Shown here: piece after piece, positions 47,048 to 59,790 of the stretch | Layout: the number at the start of each line of letters is the position of its first letter | How positions within the stretch are numbered: the stretch's first letter is position 1 | Assembly: GCA_028023455.1 (NCBI GenBank) | Contig: JAQFVV010013285.1 | Location: 106,782-170,781 of the forward strand | DNA: 64,000 nucleotides | Direction of reading: 5' to 3' | From: Epiperipatus broadwayi | Lineage: Eukaryota > Onychophora > Udeonychophora > Euonychophora > Peripatidae | Translations under genes and position numbers: made by a program | The notes under the pieces: generated by a model | The model's input: only the letters and a program-made list of their open reading frames with translations | Databases searched by the model: none | Told to the model about the DNA's origin: nothing

Positions 47048-47830
47048 GAGCCAATAAAAGAATTATTGAATAGAAATGATAAGGAAGAAATGGATAAAAA
47101 GGTCCAGAAGATGGTAGACAAGGTTACAGATGGAGTAGAGAAAGTAGATTATGAGACAGTGTTGATAGGAGATTCACTAATAAGAGAATGTGGGGATATA
47201 ATTGCAAGGGAAAATAAAAGCAGGTATGTTAGAGTATGTATGCCTGAAGCAAAAATTAGGGATGTGACAGATAAAGTAAGAAAGCTAGGTAGTAGAGATG
47301 TATATGTTATGGTAGGAACTAATAATTTGTTAGAGCCTTCAGAGAGAGTAATGGATGAGTATGTAGAATTGATTAGAAATTCGATGAAGATTAAAGGAAG
47401 AGTAGGAGTAGTTGGAGTATTACCAAGATTTGATAAGAAGTATTTGCTAGATAAAGCATGTTCTTTAAATGAGAGAGTGAAAAAATTGTGTGAGAGAAAT
47501 AATGTTGTGTTTGTTGATGTATGGGATTGGTTTATTGGAAAGAGGGAGTTATTTAGTAAAGATGGATTGCACTTAGGAAAACAAGGAAGTGATGTTTTAG
47601 GGAGTTTGATATTTAAAGAATATAATTCGGGAAACTTTGAAAGGGGGGTGGGCTTTTAAATTGTAATATTATCAGAAACAAGACGAATGGAGGGAATATA
47701 AGAAATAAGCAAAAGATGGTTGATTTAGATATAAGTGTAGATGTGGAGAGGGAATGGTTTTGTAAGATTAATGGTAAGAAAGTTTGTTATAAATGTAATG
47801 GAGATAAATAATCAAAAGAATTTATAAAAG
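47048..47830 (+). pseudogene. LINE ORF1: SGNH/GDSL-type hydrolase domain
   Basis: The open part runs from about 47048 (EPIKELLNRNDKEE) to TAA at 47657-47659. It shows the serine block VLIGDSLIRECG at about 47160, the Gly/Asn block VYVMVGTNNL at about 47305 and the Asp-His block SKDGLHLGKQGS at about 47560. These are the catalytic Ser, Asn and Asp/His positions of SGNH hydrolases, all present. After a frameshift, remnants VCYKCNGDK near 47775-47810 look like the start of a zinc knuckle. The domain in CR1-like elements is thought to act on lipid esters or membranes; that function is not established here. Confidence 0.78.
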
Positions 47831-47849
47831 AATAGTTAGGAAAGAAAAA

Positions 47850-50800
47850 ATTATTAAAATTGGGTTTTTGAATATGCAAGGTGGTAGGAGACAAGAAAAG
47901 TGACTGGAATTAAATAAAGCAATTGAAAATGAAGAGCTGGAGGTATTAGCAGTAGTGTAAACTCATCTAAGAGAAGAAGAACCTATTTTGGAAGAGGTGG
48001 CATGGCAGGGTATAAACAGAAAAGAAAAAAGGGGTGATTGTATAGGTGTTATGTCGAGGAAATAGTTAAATATTGTTAAATGTCAAGAGCATTTGTGGTT
48101 TGAAATAAGGTTGGGTAGACAAGAATGGATGGTGGCTGTAGTGTATATAGCTACTGGAGATAGTCAAACTGTAATGGAGTGGAACAGTAGTATATATGAA
48201 TGCCTAGTTAAGAATATACAAATTTTTACAGAAAAGGGGAAGAGAATAATGGTTATAGGGGATATGAATGGACATATTGAAGAAATTGATAATGTAGATA
48301 ATAAGAATGGTCAGTTTTTGAAGGAATTTTGTCAAAGAGTAAATTTGAGCATTGGGAATTTATCAAATATGTATGAGGGACAATTCACATGGTCTAGGAA
48401 TAATGTATTTCACACAATAGATTATGTATTGGTAGAGAAAGAGGGAATTAATAAAATACGGAAAATTAAGGTGTTTGATAATGAAGAGAGAGTATGTAAT
48501 AGTGATAATAATTTTTTTGTAATAGAAATGGTTAGTAATGTGATGGAGGATAGAAATAAAAGTAGAAATAATAGTGAAAGATGTGGATGGAGAGTGAATG
48601 ATAAGAATAAGTTGGAAGAATATAAAATAAAAGTTGAAGAAACCATGGAGCAGTTGGATGGTGATGAATATAAGGACTGGTGTGGTGAAATAGAAAAAGT
48701 GGCAAATAGGGTTTTAGTTGAGAATATGCAGAAGAATAAAAATAACAAAAAATGAGAGTTAGTAAAAGTGTAAAAGAGAGGAAAGAAGCATGCAGAGAAT
48801 ATAAGTGTGCTATTAAGAACAAAGAAAGTGAAAATGATATTAATGCTAAATGGGGAAAGTACTTAGAAAAGAAGAAGTTGGCTAAAATGGATAATTATAG
48901 AGAGAAAATGAAGTTAAATAGTAAATTGTTGGAGGATATTAATAAAAGTGGAAGAGATGGGAGTAAAAAAAATTGGAATTACATTAAAAGGAGCAATGTA
49001 GGGGAAAGAGAGATAGTATTAATAGATGATGAGGGAATAGAAATGTAGCTCTAAAGAAGAAATAGAGAGAATATTAAATAGATATGTAATGGATATGGAA
49101 AGGATGTTAGATGTGAAGAAAGTAGTGATAGAAAAAATGAAAGCAGTTAGTAATGGGAATATTAGGTTCACAAAAATTGAATTGAATGAGGCAGGGAATA
49201 GATTGAAAAGTGGAAAGGCGAGAGGTTTAGATGGATGGGCAGCAGAGATGGTAATGAATTTAGGGCATAGAGCAAAAGCAAAGTTATCATGTTTTAATAA
49301 AATGGCATAGAAGACAGTTTTTCCGGTAAGTTGGAGTAATACAAGAAAACGATTTTTATTTAAAGGAAAGGGTAAGGATCATAGAAAGTTAAGTAATTAT
49401 AGACTAATAGTGGTAACATCAGTTTTATATAAAGTTTTCTCATATATGGAAGCTGGAGGAGTTGTAAAATGGATGGAAAAAATAGAGTAGTGGGAGAAAT
49501 GCAAGGAGGTTTTAGGTCAGATAGGCATATAGGAGATAGTTTGTTTGTAGTTACACAACTTATGGAGATGAGTAGATATTCAGGTAGATCATTATATATG
49601 AGTTTTTTTAGATATATAGAAAGCATATGATAGAGTAAATAGAAATAGATTATGGGTAAGATTAGCCAATTTGGGAATGGATGAAGCTTTAGTAAATATT
49701 ATTAAGAAATTATATGAAAATAATTATTATACTTACCTGTTAGGGGATATAGAATCAGTTAAAGTTAAAAATGGGGTGGGATTAAGGCAAGCATGCCCTA
49801 TGTCACCTATTTTGTTTTTGTTGTTTTTGAGTGAAATGGAGAAAGCAATAGAAAGACTAGGAAAAGGGGTATAGATACCATTAATAGGTGGCAAGGGAGT
49901 ATATATTTTGTCTGGGTTTTTTTTGCAGATGATATCTTTTTGTGTGCAGAAAGAAGAGAAGATATGGAAATTATGTTGAGGACATGTGCAAGGGTGGGTA
50001 AAAAAATGGGGATTAAATTTAGTGAAGAAAAATCAAATATAATGATGGTTAATACTGGGGAAAAAGAAGATGTAGAATTTTTATTGGGGGATATAAAGTT
50101 AAGTGTGGTGGATAGATATAGGTATTTGGGAATCATCTTATGTAATCAGCAAAATTGCTTGGATGAATGGGAGAAAAAATTGGTAAATGAAGCAAAGAAA
50201 AGAAATGGGTTGGTAAAGAAACTAACAGTATTTTCATATAATAAATATGATGTAGCTAGAATAGTATGGAATGGAGTTGCAGTAGCAGGGTTACCATATG
50301 GTAATGATGCATTATATGTTAGTAAAAGGGTTTTAGATTATTTAAAGAAAGTACAAAGGGAAGTAGGAAGACATGCATTAGATGCAGAGATGTGGACAGC
50401 ATAGGAGGCAATTGAAGGAGAAATGGTATGGTCAAGTTTTTATATGAAAGATGCAAAAAGTAAAATGAAAATGTGTGGTAGGTTGCAGTTTATGGATAGT
50501 AAAAAAATAGCAAAAATAGTGCTCAATTGAGTTATGAGTAAAGGTCAGGTAACAACATGGGTGAAAAAGATTTGGATAAAGAATTTATGTCAGTATACTT
50601 GTATAAAAGGTTGGATGATTGTGTTAAGAGGATTGTTGAGTGTTATAGTGGTAAAAAATGGGATAAAAGAATAGAAACATTAATAAAAAATAGGGAGTTG
50701 GAGAGATGGAGAACTAGTATGGAGGGTAAGAAGAGTTTAAATATATATAGAAGTAAACAGAATATTGGATGTGAGTTAATTTATAATAATAGTAAGGAAA

Positions 50801-51135
50801 GTAGTTTATTATTTAAGGCTTGAATGGGATCTTTAGCAACAAGAGAATATACATGTAAATGAAAAACCATGGATAATTTAGTGTGAAATTGTGTATGGAA
50901 GGTATAGAAAATATTAGACATCTCTTGATTGAATGTAAATGCTTGAAAGCAGAAAGGGTACAGATAATGAAGTTATGGTAGAATAGACATGAACAAAGTG
51001 ATTATACAGAAAGTGCGTTATTAGTTTTTATGTTGGGTTTGTGAAGAAATAAGGGGTATTTAGATATAAAGGCCATAGAGTTGACAAAGATTATGTTGTG
51101 GAAATGGGATGGGACAGAATATGGAAAGACTTAAG
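47850..51135 (+). pseudogene. LINE ORF2: endonuclease and reverse transcriptase, degenerate
   Basis: Endonuclease: IGFLNMQGGR at about 47860, then 48093-48755 with VVYIATGD, VIGDMNGH (48253-48276), QFTWSRNN, TIDYVLV and SDNNFFVIEM (usual SDH changed to SDN). Reverse transcriptase: SGKARGLDGWAAEM at about 49210, KAYDRVNRN near 49625, ACPMSPILF at 49790 and the catalytic FADD at 49922-49933. The C-terminus keeps KLCMEGIENIRHLLIEC at about 50890-50940. Stops at 47900, 47958, 48063, 49046, 49310 and 50402 and several frameshifts make it inactive. Longest open pieces are 48093-48755, 49671-49874, 49940-50404 and 50557-50823. Confidence 0.85.
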
Positions 51136-51240
51136 AGTGGAGAATGGAGAATAAAATTGCTAACAGGTTTATATGGGCATAATTGCTGATATATTCTTGA
51201 CTTCATTTAAGGAGAAGCCAAATACATCCCATCACATCAC

Positions 51241-52559
51241 ATATCAAGTGATAAATGGAACAACTGGCTGGAATATGGTAGTTTACAAATAAAAACAAAA
51301 TTAAGTATTGTGTGTTACATAAACGAAATTAAATCAAAATAAAATGTGTACTACATTGCCAGATTGCTATAAAAAATTAGAAATTTTATACTCTTAAGTT
51401 GTAATGTTTGAGACTGGCTTATTTATATGGAAATTTAAGTAGAGAAGAAGGTGGATCCATCTTTTTCTTGTAAAATCTTTGCCTTGTGTTATAACTTGAG
51501 AGCTCCTTGTGCAGTCATTATAACATCTGATCGGATGTCGTGTAAGCATTTTTAAAGTGCATCTGACAAAGATTTCAGGTTTCCCATAATTATTAAACAA
51601 ATAAACAAAAAGAACAAAAATATAAATTTACTTATAATTTTTTTGTTTTTGAAAAAGTTACAAATAAACAAGAAAAAAATATGAAATGAGTTGTACTAAC
51701 TAATTTTAAAAAAAGTTTATGCTGGAATGTTGAACTTCTATGATATAAAAGTGAAATATTTGGTATATTTTTACATTCTAGATGAGTTTCAAAAATTGAT
51801 ATGTAGAGCTTTCTTGCTACATTTGAAGGGGAAAATAAGAATGAACAATTTTTTCTTGACCAAAGTAAGTGAAAATAATAATTTTTCATGTGTGTGTGAA
51901 CATATGGCATTTAAAGTCACAAATGGATTCTTATGCTTATTTAGGAACCTAAAGATAAATAAATAATTGGACTCATGGGTAGTTTTGTTGAAAACAAATA
52001 TAATTAAAATAATCACTTTAGGTGTGCTTTCCAAAATAATATTACAGGCAGTTTCAAACAACATTAGACAATTTTAATGAAGAATAGATTTGAAAGAATA
52101 ATAATTCCTTGACCTTGAAAGCAGTGATAATAAGAAAAAAATAAAACGCTATCTCTCAATCGTATATGATTTCAAATTTTCATTATAACTTTTTATTTTT
52201 TTTTAAATTACTTTGACCAACTCATTTGATATTTTTTCTATTTATTTAATTGTGTTGTGTAACTAAATTCACATTCTTTTTCTTCTTAGTTTATTTGTAA
52301 CTTTAATTTAAAAAATTGCAAATGAATTCTTGTTCTTTTTGTTTGTTTAATTAAATTTCTAAATTCCTTAGCTATCTATCAAATGTAGTATTATATCTCA
52401 AAAACCTACACATATTTTATTTTATTTCATTTTGTTTACATAAAACTCATACCTTTTTCTAAATTTTCATTTGTAAACAAAAAAAAACATGTTCCAAGTA
52501 GTTACCATATTTATTATGTGTTAAAATAGGCAAAACTCACTATTGATTTATGATGTGGT
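51241..52559. other. Unassigned AT-rich DNA
   Basis: No domain recognised in any frame. Overlapping small frames at 51632-52064 occur on both strands and follow composition. Confidence 0.5.
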
Positions 52560-53195
52560 ATGTTTTGATGTGATGCACTGTGATTTTTCCTTATACAGTC
52601 AGGAAATTCTCAGCCACGATGCTCAGAGAAACCTGTTATCCACTTTACTTTAATCTTCCATTCCCACACTAAACTTTCCCTTAATCTGCTCCATTCCATT
52701 TCAACAACATAATTTTTGTCAACTCCATAGCCTTTACATCTAAATCCCCCATATCTTTTCCCAAATCCAGGGTAAAAACCAATAACTCACTTTCTGTATA
52801 ATCACTTTGTTTAAATTTATTTTTCCACAACTTTATTATTTCTACCTTTCTGCTTCCAGACATTTACATTCAGTTAACAAATGCCTAAGATTTTCTATGT
52901 TTTCTTTACACAACTTGCAGAGTAAATCACCCACATTTTTCAATTTACATGTATATTTTCTTATTGGTAAAGATCCCATTCAAGCCTTAAACAACAAATT
53001 CCTTTCCTTGCTATTATCATAAATTAATTCATGTCCAATATTTCATTTATTTCTATGTATATTTAAACTTTTTTTACTCTCCATATGAGTTCTGTATCTC
53101 TTCAACTCCCTATTATTTATTAATGCATATATTATTCTAATTTCTTATCACTATAATACTCAACAATTCTTCTAACAGAATTGTCCCACCTTCTG
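52560..53195 (-). pseudogene. 5'-truncated relative of the CR1/L2-like LINE, fragment A
   Basis: The minus strand encodes SRKVEIIKLWKNKFKQSD and MELTKIMLLKWNG, matching AERVQIMKLW...HEQSDYTES and IELTKIMLWKWDG at the 3' end of the plus-strand copy, preceded by the NKG-type Cys/His region. It covers only the last ~630 bp and ends with the shared 3' tail 'tgatgtgatgcac' complement at 52567. Confidence 0.78.
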
Positions 53196-53199
53196 TATA

Positions 53200-54990
53200 C
53201 ATACATATACTGACATATGATGAGATAAGATACGTTGTGACCTCTCATTTTTCAGAGGGAACAATCTCTTAGCTACCACCCCCAAAGAAGCCTGTTAGCC
53301 ACTGGACCTGCACTTTCCATTCTCTGCCCTGCTTTATTCCCATATTTTTCTCTATCCTGCTACATTTTTTTGCCATAATTTTTGACAACTTCATGGACTT
53401 TATATCGAAATATTCCTTATCTTTTTTTAAACCCAGAATAAAAACAAAAACTTACATTCTGTGTAATTACTTTGGTTTTATATTTTTTCTCCCACAACTT
53501 TAGTGTTTGTATTCTTTTTGGTTGCAGGGATTTACATTCAATTAGCAAACACTAATATTTTCTATGTATGCCTTACAGAACTTGCAGCCTAAATCACCTA
53601 TATTTTTTTCTTTTATGTGTATATCCCCTGGTTGCTAAAATCCTGTTTCAGCCTTAAACAGTAAAGTACGTTTATTGCTACCATCATAAATTAACTCCCA
53701 CTATTAGTTTACTTCTTTGTATATTTAAACTCTGTTCCTTGTCCATACTAGGTCTCCACCTCTCCAACTCCCTATTATTTATTAATGCATTTACACTTAT
53801 ATCACATTTCTTTCCAGCATAAACACAATTCTCTTAAACAATCATCACACTGTATTTATAGGTATACAGATATATTTTTTTTACACAATTCTTCAGCATA
53901 TTGTATTATCTCTCTTACCCATCTTGTTGCCTGCTCGTTAATTCATAATCCAATTAAATACTATTTTAGCTATTTTCTTATTATCTATAAACTGCAACCA
54001 ACTGAACAGTTTAATTTTGCTTTTTGCATCTCTCATATAAAAACGTAACCATTCTATTACTCTTTGACTTGCCTCCATTGATATACACACATCTGTATCT
54101 AATGCATCTCTTCCTACTTCTCTTTGTATATTTTCTAAGTAACTTAAAATGCCTTTATTAACACATAATGCATTGTTGCCGTATGTTAACCCTGCTACTG
54201 CTACTCCTGTCCATATAATTCTAGATACATCATAATTATTATATAAAAACACTGTTAATTTCTTTATCATTCCCTTTTCTTTTCCTTGCTTCATTTATCA
54301 ATTTTTTCACTTACCCATCCAAACATTTTCTCTGAGTACATAAGATGATTCCTAAATAATTATACCTATTTACCACATTTCTCTTTATATTCACCAATTA
54401 AAATTATTTGGCTTCTCTTTCTCCAGTACTAATCATCATTACTTTTGGTTTTCCTTCACAAAATTTAATCTCTATCTCTTGACCAGATTAATTTCCATAT
54501 CTTCTTTTGTGTCTGTGCACAAGAAGACATAATCCACAAATAAAAGACCTGGTAATGTATATACTCCATTGCCACCTATTAATGGTTTCTCTATTCCTCT
54601 TCCTAGTTCTTCTATGGCTCTCTCCATTACTTTTGAATACAACAAAAACAAAATAAGGGACATAGGGCATCCTCACCTTAGTCTCATCCCATTTTAACTT
54701 TAACTATTTCTATATTTCTTAATTGATATGTATAGTAATTATTTTCATACATTTTCTCAAATTGATTAAACTCCCTTATAATCTATTTCCATTTATTCTA
54801 TCATATTTCTTCTTTATATCTATAAAAACCCTATATAACTGTACTCCTCTATGTATACTCATATCCATAAGTTGGGTAACTACAAATAAATTATTTCCTA
54901 TACCCCTATACAATGAAAAATCTCCCAGTGGCTCCCTCAAGTGTTAATTGTTCCTCTGCACTTACTAAATGATTACATTCTTCTATTTAT
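53200..54990 (-). pseudogene. 5'-truncated relative of the CR1/L2-like LINE, fragment B
   Basis: About 1.8 kb of the RT-to-3'-end portion. The minus strand reads MSLILFLLYSKVMERAIEEL (palm), then KKLTVFLYNNYDVSRIIW, VAVAGLTYGNNALCVN and WLRFYMRDAKSKIKLF, each aligning with the plus-strand copy (for example VAVAGLPYGNDALYVS). Its own 3' tail lies at 53200-53230, directly upstream of the truncated end of fragment A. It has stops and frameshifts. Confidence 0.8.
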
Positions 54991-55640
54991 TTTAAAAATT
55001 ACATTGTTGAAATTTTTTACAAAATTATAGATCACTACTATTATTATTTTTTCAGATGTCCCATCTATTCTTCAAGCAAAATGAGGAGAAAATGTTCAAA
55101 TACAAGCCGCATATTGTTATAGCAATGCAGACACTAGACATGGAGAGACGAGTTTTTTGAGTAAAAATGTAAAATTTATTAACATTATAATTATATAATA
55201 TATATATTATATTTCAAAAAACAAAACACCTGTAAAATTGTTTGCCACCGCGATAAAATATTTAAATAGTTAAATACTCAGAGTTGAAAAACAAAATAAC
55301 ACCAACAAATGTGAAAGACAAATATAAAAACTTTGTATATATCTATTTAGTTTTTACAATATTTTGTATTTTGATAATTGCAACTTTTATATTACAGAGT
55401 TTAAAAAACATATATATAAATATGTGCTCTCTTACCGTATACAGTATAATTAAATTAATATTATGAAAATGTTTTTTCTTGACTTTGGAATAGCCAGTGT
55501 GAAATAGATCAAATTCTTTTTATTTTTAAATCATGTTTTTTGTTAATCAATTTTGTTTGATATTTGTAGTATTTTTTTTAACAAATAAATTTTATTTAAT
55601 ATTCTACTTTTTATTAGGTTGAGGGTAGATGTCCCAGGTT
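54991..55640. other. Unassigned AT-rich DNA
   Basis: Nothing recognisable. Confidence 0.5.
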
Positions 55641-55679
55641 ATTCCGGATTGGTCATTTGAGAATCATGTGATAACTGTA

Positions 55680-56280
55680 AAAGCAAAAAATATCGCCGTG
55701 ATTCCTGAATTACAGAAGAAAAGATCACAAATCTAAACCCCATATGTCAACTATGCGGAAAAGATAAGGAAACGTTTGCCCATCTAATTAGATCATGCAC
55801 AGGCCTAAACACATAAAAAAAGCATTTATGAAAGGACAAAAATAGATTACTACACAATTACCTCCCTGAAGAGTAGTATCCAAACCAAACTTTTTGCCAT
55901 TGTAAGACTGTCACTTTTCCTCACAATGGCCTTATGGCTGATGAGATGCCACAAAATCTTCCACTTCCCTCAACAAAATGAGACACAATTTGTTCTAAAC
56001 ACATTAAAAAACTAAAGAAAAGAGATGAAGTCGTGGCCTCACCAAACCGACACAATGACACCAGGATCTTATTCGATATCTAAATAATCCCATAAAGCAA
56101 GAATAAAACAGAAGGACCATTAATAGTTCAACAAACTAATACACACTTATTAAAACTGTTTAAACAAATTATACATTAGTTTCAATGTCAATCCTTTACA
56201 CATAAATAATATCATGTATCACAACATCTTTCAACTACTTGTATAACATTAACCTGAATAAATATTTTGAAAAGATATTA
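55680..56280 (+). pseudogene. 5'-truncated LINE 3' end related to the 2.8-9.1 kb element
   Basis: The translation gives PICQLCGKDKETFAHLIRSC at about 55740-55800, the same C-terminal Cys/His motif as CPLCNQEEEDIDHLISHC in the first LINE. It is followed by FLTMALWLMRCHKIF, similar to its ILFAKWLTRCQSVF, and TDTMTPGSYSIS. It ends with 'ctgaataaatattttg', close to the first LINE's AATAAATATTT tail. It is a different member of the same clade, with several frameshifts and stops. Confidence 0.75.
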
Positions 56281-59079
56281 TTTTATGTGGCTTTTCACTG
56301 CAGGTGAGGAGCGTCACAATTTTATGTTTTACCTTTACATTTTTTTAAAAATAAATGTTTGATTTTTCACATATTATAAGTTTATTTAAATAAGAATATA
56401 GAAAAAAAGGCTCTTTTGAAACAAAAAAAAATCATCATAATGCATGCTTGTTTTGACCGAAAGGAAGCTGAAAACTAGTGCCACCTAGTGGTATTACACA
56501 CATTTAATTGAACAAATTTAATTTTTCATGGAATTGTATATTGATATTTTTAATTATATTTATATGCTATATCTTTAAAAGCTACTCAGTAAAGAGAAAG
56601 TAATAATAATAAAGAGATATATTTGTAATATTTCAGAAAAAAATTTTTAATGCCATTTAATGACAGTTCATGTAAATATATTCTTAAGCATAGCTTGCTA
56701 GTAAAGGAATTCATATAATTACAAAATTAACATTATAACAAATAAAAAACATAATGAAGTGAGTTAATTTATTATGATTTTTTTAAAATTAGATTTGTCT
56801 GAAATTTTGCAATAAATTCTGGGATTTTCTCCGAACTTATTATAATTTCAAAACATCTTACTTATAGAAAAAGTTGTATTTTAAATGAACTTTTTCCAGA
56901 ATATTTATAGAAAAAAAGCAGGCTGATGTCATTTTAAATTTTTCATAGCATATTGTCATTATTTTCTAATTTAATTTATATTACATACCTGCACATGCAT
57001 CTCTCAACTTCACAACTGCTATTAAACTGGCTGACAATGAATCGAATTCCACACCTAAGCTCAATAATTCATTTCTTACAAACCAAGCTACCAAGAATCC
57101 TTTGCTCTTTATTATATTGTATAAATAGATAAATTCTCCACTAGTTCATAGCATACATTGACTTTTTTTTAAATTACCTGACCCATGTTATGTCCTTCTA
57201 CACACAATTTTGGCTTGCTGATGTTTGTTACTATTGCGTGTTTGAATATATATGTACACACACATACAAGCATACATATGCAATATATGTTTTAATGCAT
57301 GTTAAAAATGCATATGTGTGTATATAGCATATATGCACACATGAGATATGATTATTAATATTTGGCTCAGTGAAATAATAAAAGCTTTATTTAAAAACTT
57401 TTAAAAATTGTTGATTTTAAAAATTTTCACCATTTTTGAATATTATTAAACTACCCATATTTGTGTAATTTTTATTAGTACAGAACTTAGATACTTTTAT
57501 AAAGAATTATTTTAAAATTTTATATACATGTTCTGTAGCTGTTTTAATATCTTCAACTGGGTATTATATAGCCATTTTATTTCTTTTTATTATTGTATGT
57601 GGTATTTATTTACTTATTCTCTATTTTTTCATCATATTACTTTGAACAGATATTTTGTTATTATTATTACTTTTGTGAAATCAAATTTACTTATTGCAGT
57701 ATATGCTTGTTTCTTTGTCTCTGTAATTATGATCAAAAGAGTGATATAGGGATGAACTGAAATTAGAGAAAAGGATTTATGAAATAATGTGTTTTTAATA
57801 AATGTAACCATCATTTAAAATTTATATAATGCTGATTATAAGTTTTTAAACTTTACATAAAAGTAATAATAAAATTAGTACTGTTCACTTTTAATCATTT
57901 CTTCAATTAAAATTTTATTCAGACATGCTTTAAGGTATATCTTTGAATCTGATTTTTTTCTTGCATTTAATGTATAACTAATAAAAATCTTTATTCTAGC
58001 ATTGATAAATGAATGTTCTCCCAAAAACAATGCAGTGTGTTCCACTTTCTTGATTATCATAAGTGAACATTAAAATAACAACTAGGATATCTTGGCTGGA
58101 AACAGTTGATTAGAACTTGAAGCTTATATGGAATATTTAGACTCATAAGGAAGATTGATTTACTCACTAGTTGGTATTAAGAATTACTTTTAATATCTGT
58201 TATATATTTAGACTGCTTATAAATAAGATTTTTGACTTGTTAAACTTCAAATATTTTAATGAGAAAAATATTAATAGAGCTGTCTGCTTTTTAAATTTCT
58301 TGAATCTCTTCTCAGATCGTCTGCTGTTGGGTTTTTTCTAAAAAACCCTACGATTATTGATGTCAGCATATGATTTCTTTAATTCTGATTAGTTTACCTC
58401 CCAAACCAACTTGAACAATTTTTTAACTTAAAGATTTTTTTTGTTTCTATTTGAAAATACTTGGAATCAATAATAAAAAAATAATTTATGAATGAATTAA
58501 TTTAAGTCCTTTCTTTAAGAGCAAGGTTCAGTTCTGATCATCTTTTTTAATAAATGACATTACTTGAATTTAAATATAAAATTTAAGAATAAATATTTTT
58601 GTTTACAAAATATAATTGCAATAATTTCAAAATAAATTCTTATTTTGAAGTAAATAATTATTCCTTCTTTCATTAAATAATGTTTTAGCTCTTTACTCTT
58701 AAAGGAACAATGGATTAAAATAAATTAAAGTCAAATCTATCAGTAATGAATGTTTATTTAGATTGACTTCTATTGTATTAATATTATATAATAAGTTATA
58801 TGTAATATTTATTATGGCTGTAGCCTCAAGAACATGTTTATAAAAATGTGATAGTATTATAAATGATTATAAATACCAATTATTAAATATCTTCAGAATT
58901 CCATCTTTAAACCCTATATTTTAAATCATTTATTAGTTTTATCCCCAAGTTTATATCTTTACTACTATTTAAATCACAAATTCAAAATTTTAAAACTATA
59001 ATCTATATCTTATATGCTATTCTTACCCTAGATAACCAATCAAAAGTTATAATATATATAGTAACTTTAAGGACAATAG
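56281..59079. other. Unassigned AT-rich DNA
   Basis: No supported gene. A (TA/CA)-type simple sequence with partial self-complementarity lies at 57248-57350. A 9-bp hairpin GGGTTTTTT-ct-AAAAAACCC lies at 58329-58348. Hydrophobic small frames near 57528-57814 exist on both strands and reflect T-rich or A-rich composition. Confidence 0.5.
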
Positions 59080-59790
59080 GGGTAATCAGATAGAATCTCA
59101 TATTACAATGTCCCACAATTGCATGGCCATTAGTACCAGTATAGAAGTAGTGGTCCCATAAGTTGGGTGACAATTGTAACTATATGTTACATTAAACCTG
59201 AATTATAAGGAGATAGGAAACCATTATCATCACTAAATAAACAAAATGTAAAATTTAATATAAAAATGAACATGAGAGATCAGGACAGAAGTATCTATAA
59301 GTTTACCAGCACAACACAAAAGTAATTATCATTCATTAATGATCAACAATAATAATAAATTAACAGTCAATGTTGTCACTGGATTTGCAATAGTCCACAT
59401 AAGACCAAGTTATGTATTTAGTCATTGTCAAACCTATGGCAGGTAAACAAACAATAATTATCTGTATCCACATATTTAGGTGTTAGTCCATCAAAATATT
59501 TCAATAAGTCAAATAATGCTGAGATACTATCCTTATCATCATCAATGCTCTGCCCACTTGATACCATTAATAAATGTGCCAAAATTAAATTTGTAAAGAA
59601 ATAATTAAAATGTAGTTCATGGATTTTAAAGAATATCTTTTTGGATCAATCCAGGATTACAGAAGTAATAAAATCATCATCCACTGGATGTACATTACAC
59701 TAAACATGAACCCCAAATCCATATATAACTTATGCACAAATTTAGCACAGGAACCAAGGAGTCTATAAACTATTATTATGGCCAAGACAT
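59080..59790 (+). repeat. Dispersed repeat family X, copy B
   Basis: Aligns in the same orientation with 31130-31800. Copy B reads 'catcatcatccactggatg' where copy A reads 'tttatcatcactggatg', and 'catcatcaatgctctgcccacttg' where copy A has 'catcatcaatgcacaggccacttg'. Divergence is high, so the family is old. Confidence 0.65.

Larger units (their letters stand above)
47040..51240 (+). mobile_element. CR1/L2-like LINE with esterase ORF1, decayed
   Basis: Carries an SGNH-hydrolase ORF1, then endonuclease, FADD reverse transcriptase and a C-terminal Cys/His motif. It ends in a tail with repeated ATCACATC-like words ('catcccatcacatcacat', 51227-51244). Esterase-containing ORF1 is a known trait of CR1/L2-group LINEs. 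Strand composition is skewed to A+G, unlike the flanks. Two relatives on the minus strand share the same 3' part. The upstream limit is uncertain; frame 46819-47073 may be part of the 5' region. Confidence 0.85.

Noticed and set aside
48422-48822. Long minus-strand frames inside the CR1/L2-like LINE
   Set aside because: They are shadows of the purine-rich plus-strand ORF2, giving Ser/Leu/Phe-rich nonsense on the other strand.
51632-52064. Cluster of overlapping frames on both strands
   Set aside because: Frames coincide with low stop density by composition. No family similarity and no splice pattern.
57528-57814. Hydrophobic small proteins on both strands
   Set aside because: Phe/Ile/Tyr richness follows from T-rich DNA. 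No start context, repeat copy or motif supports a gene.
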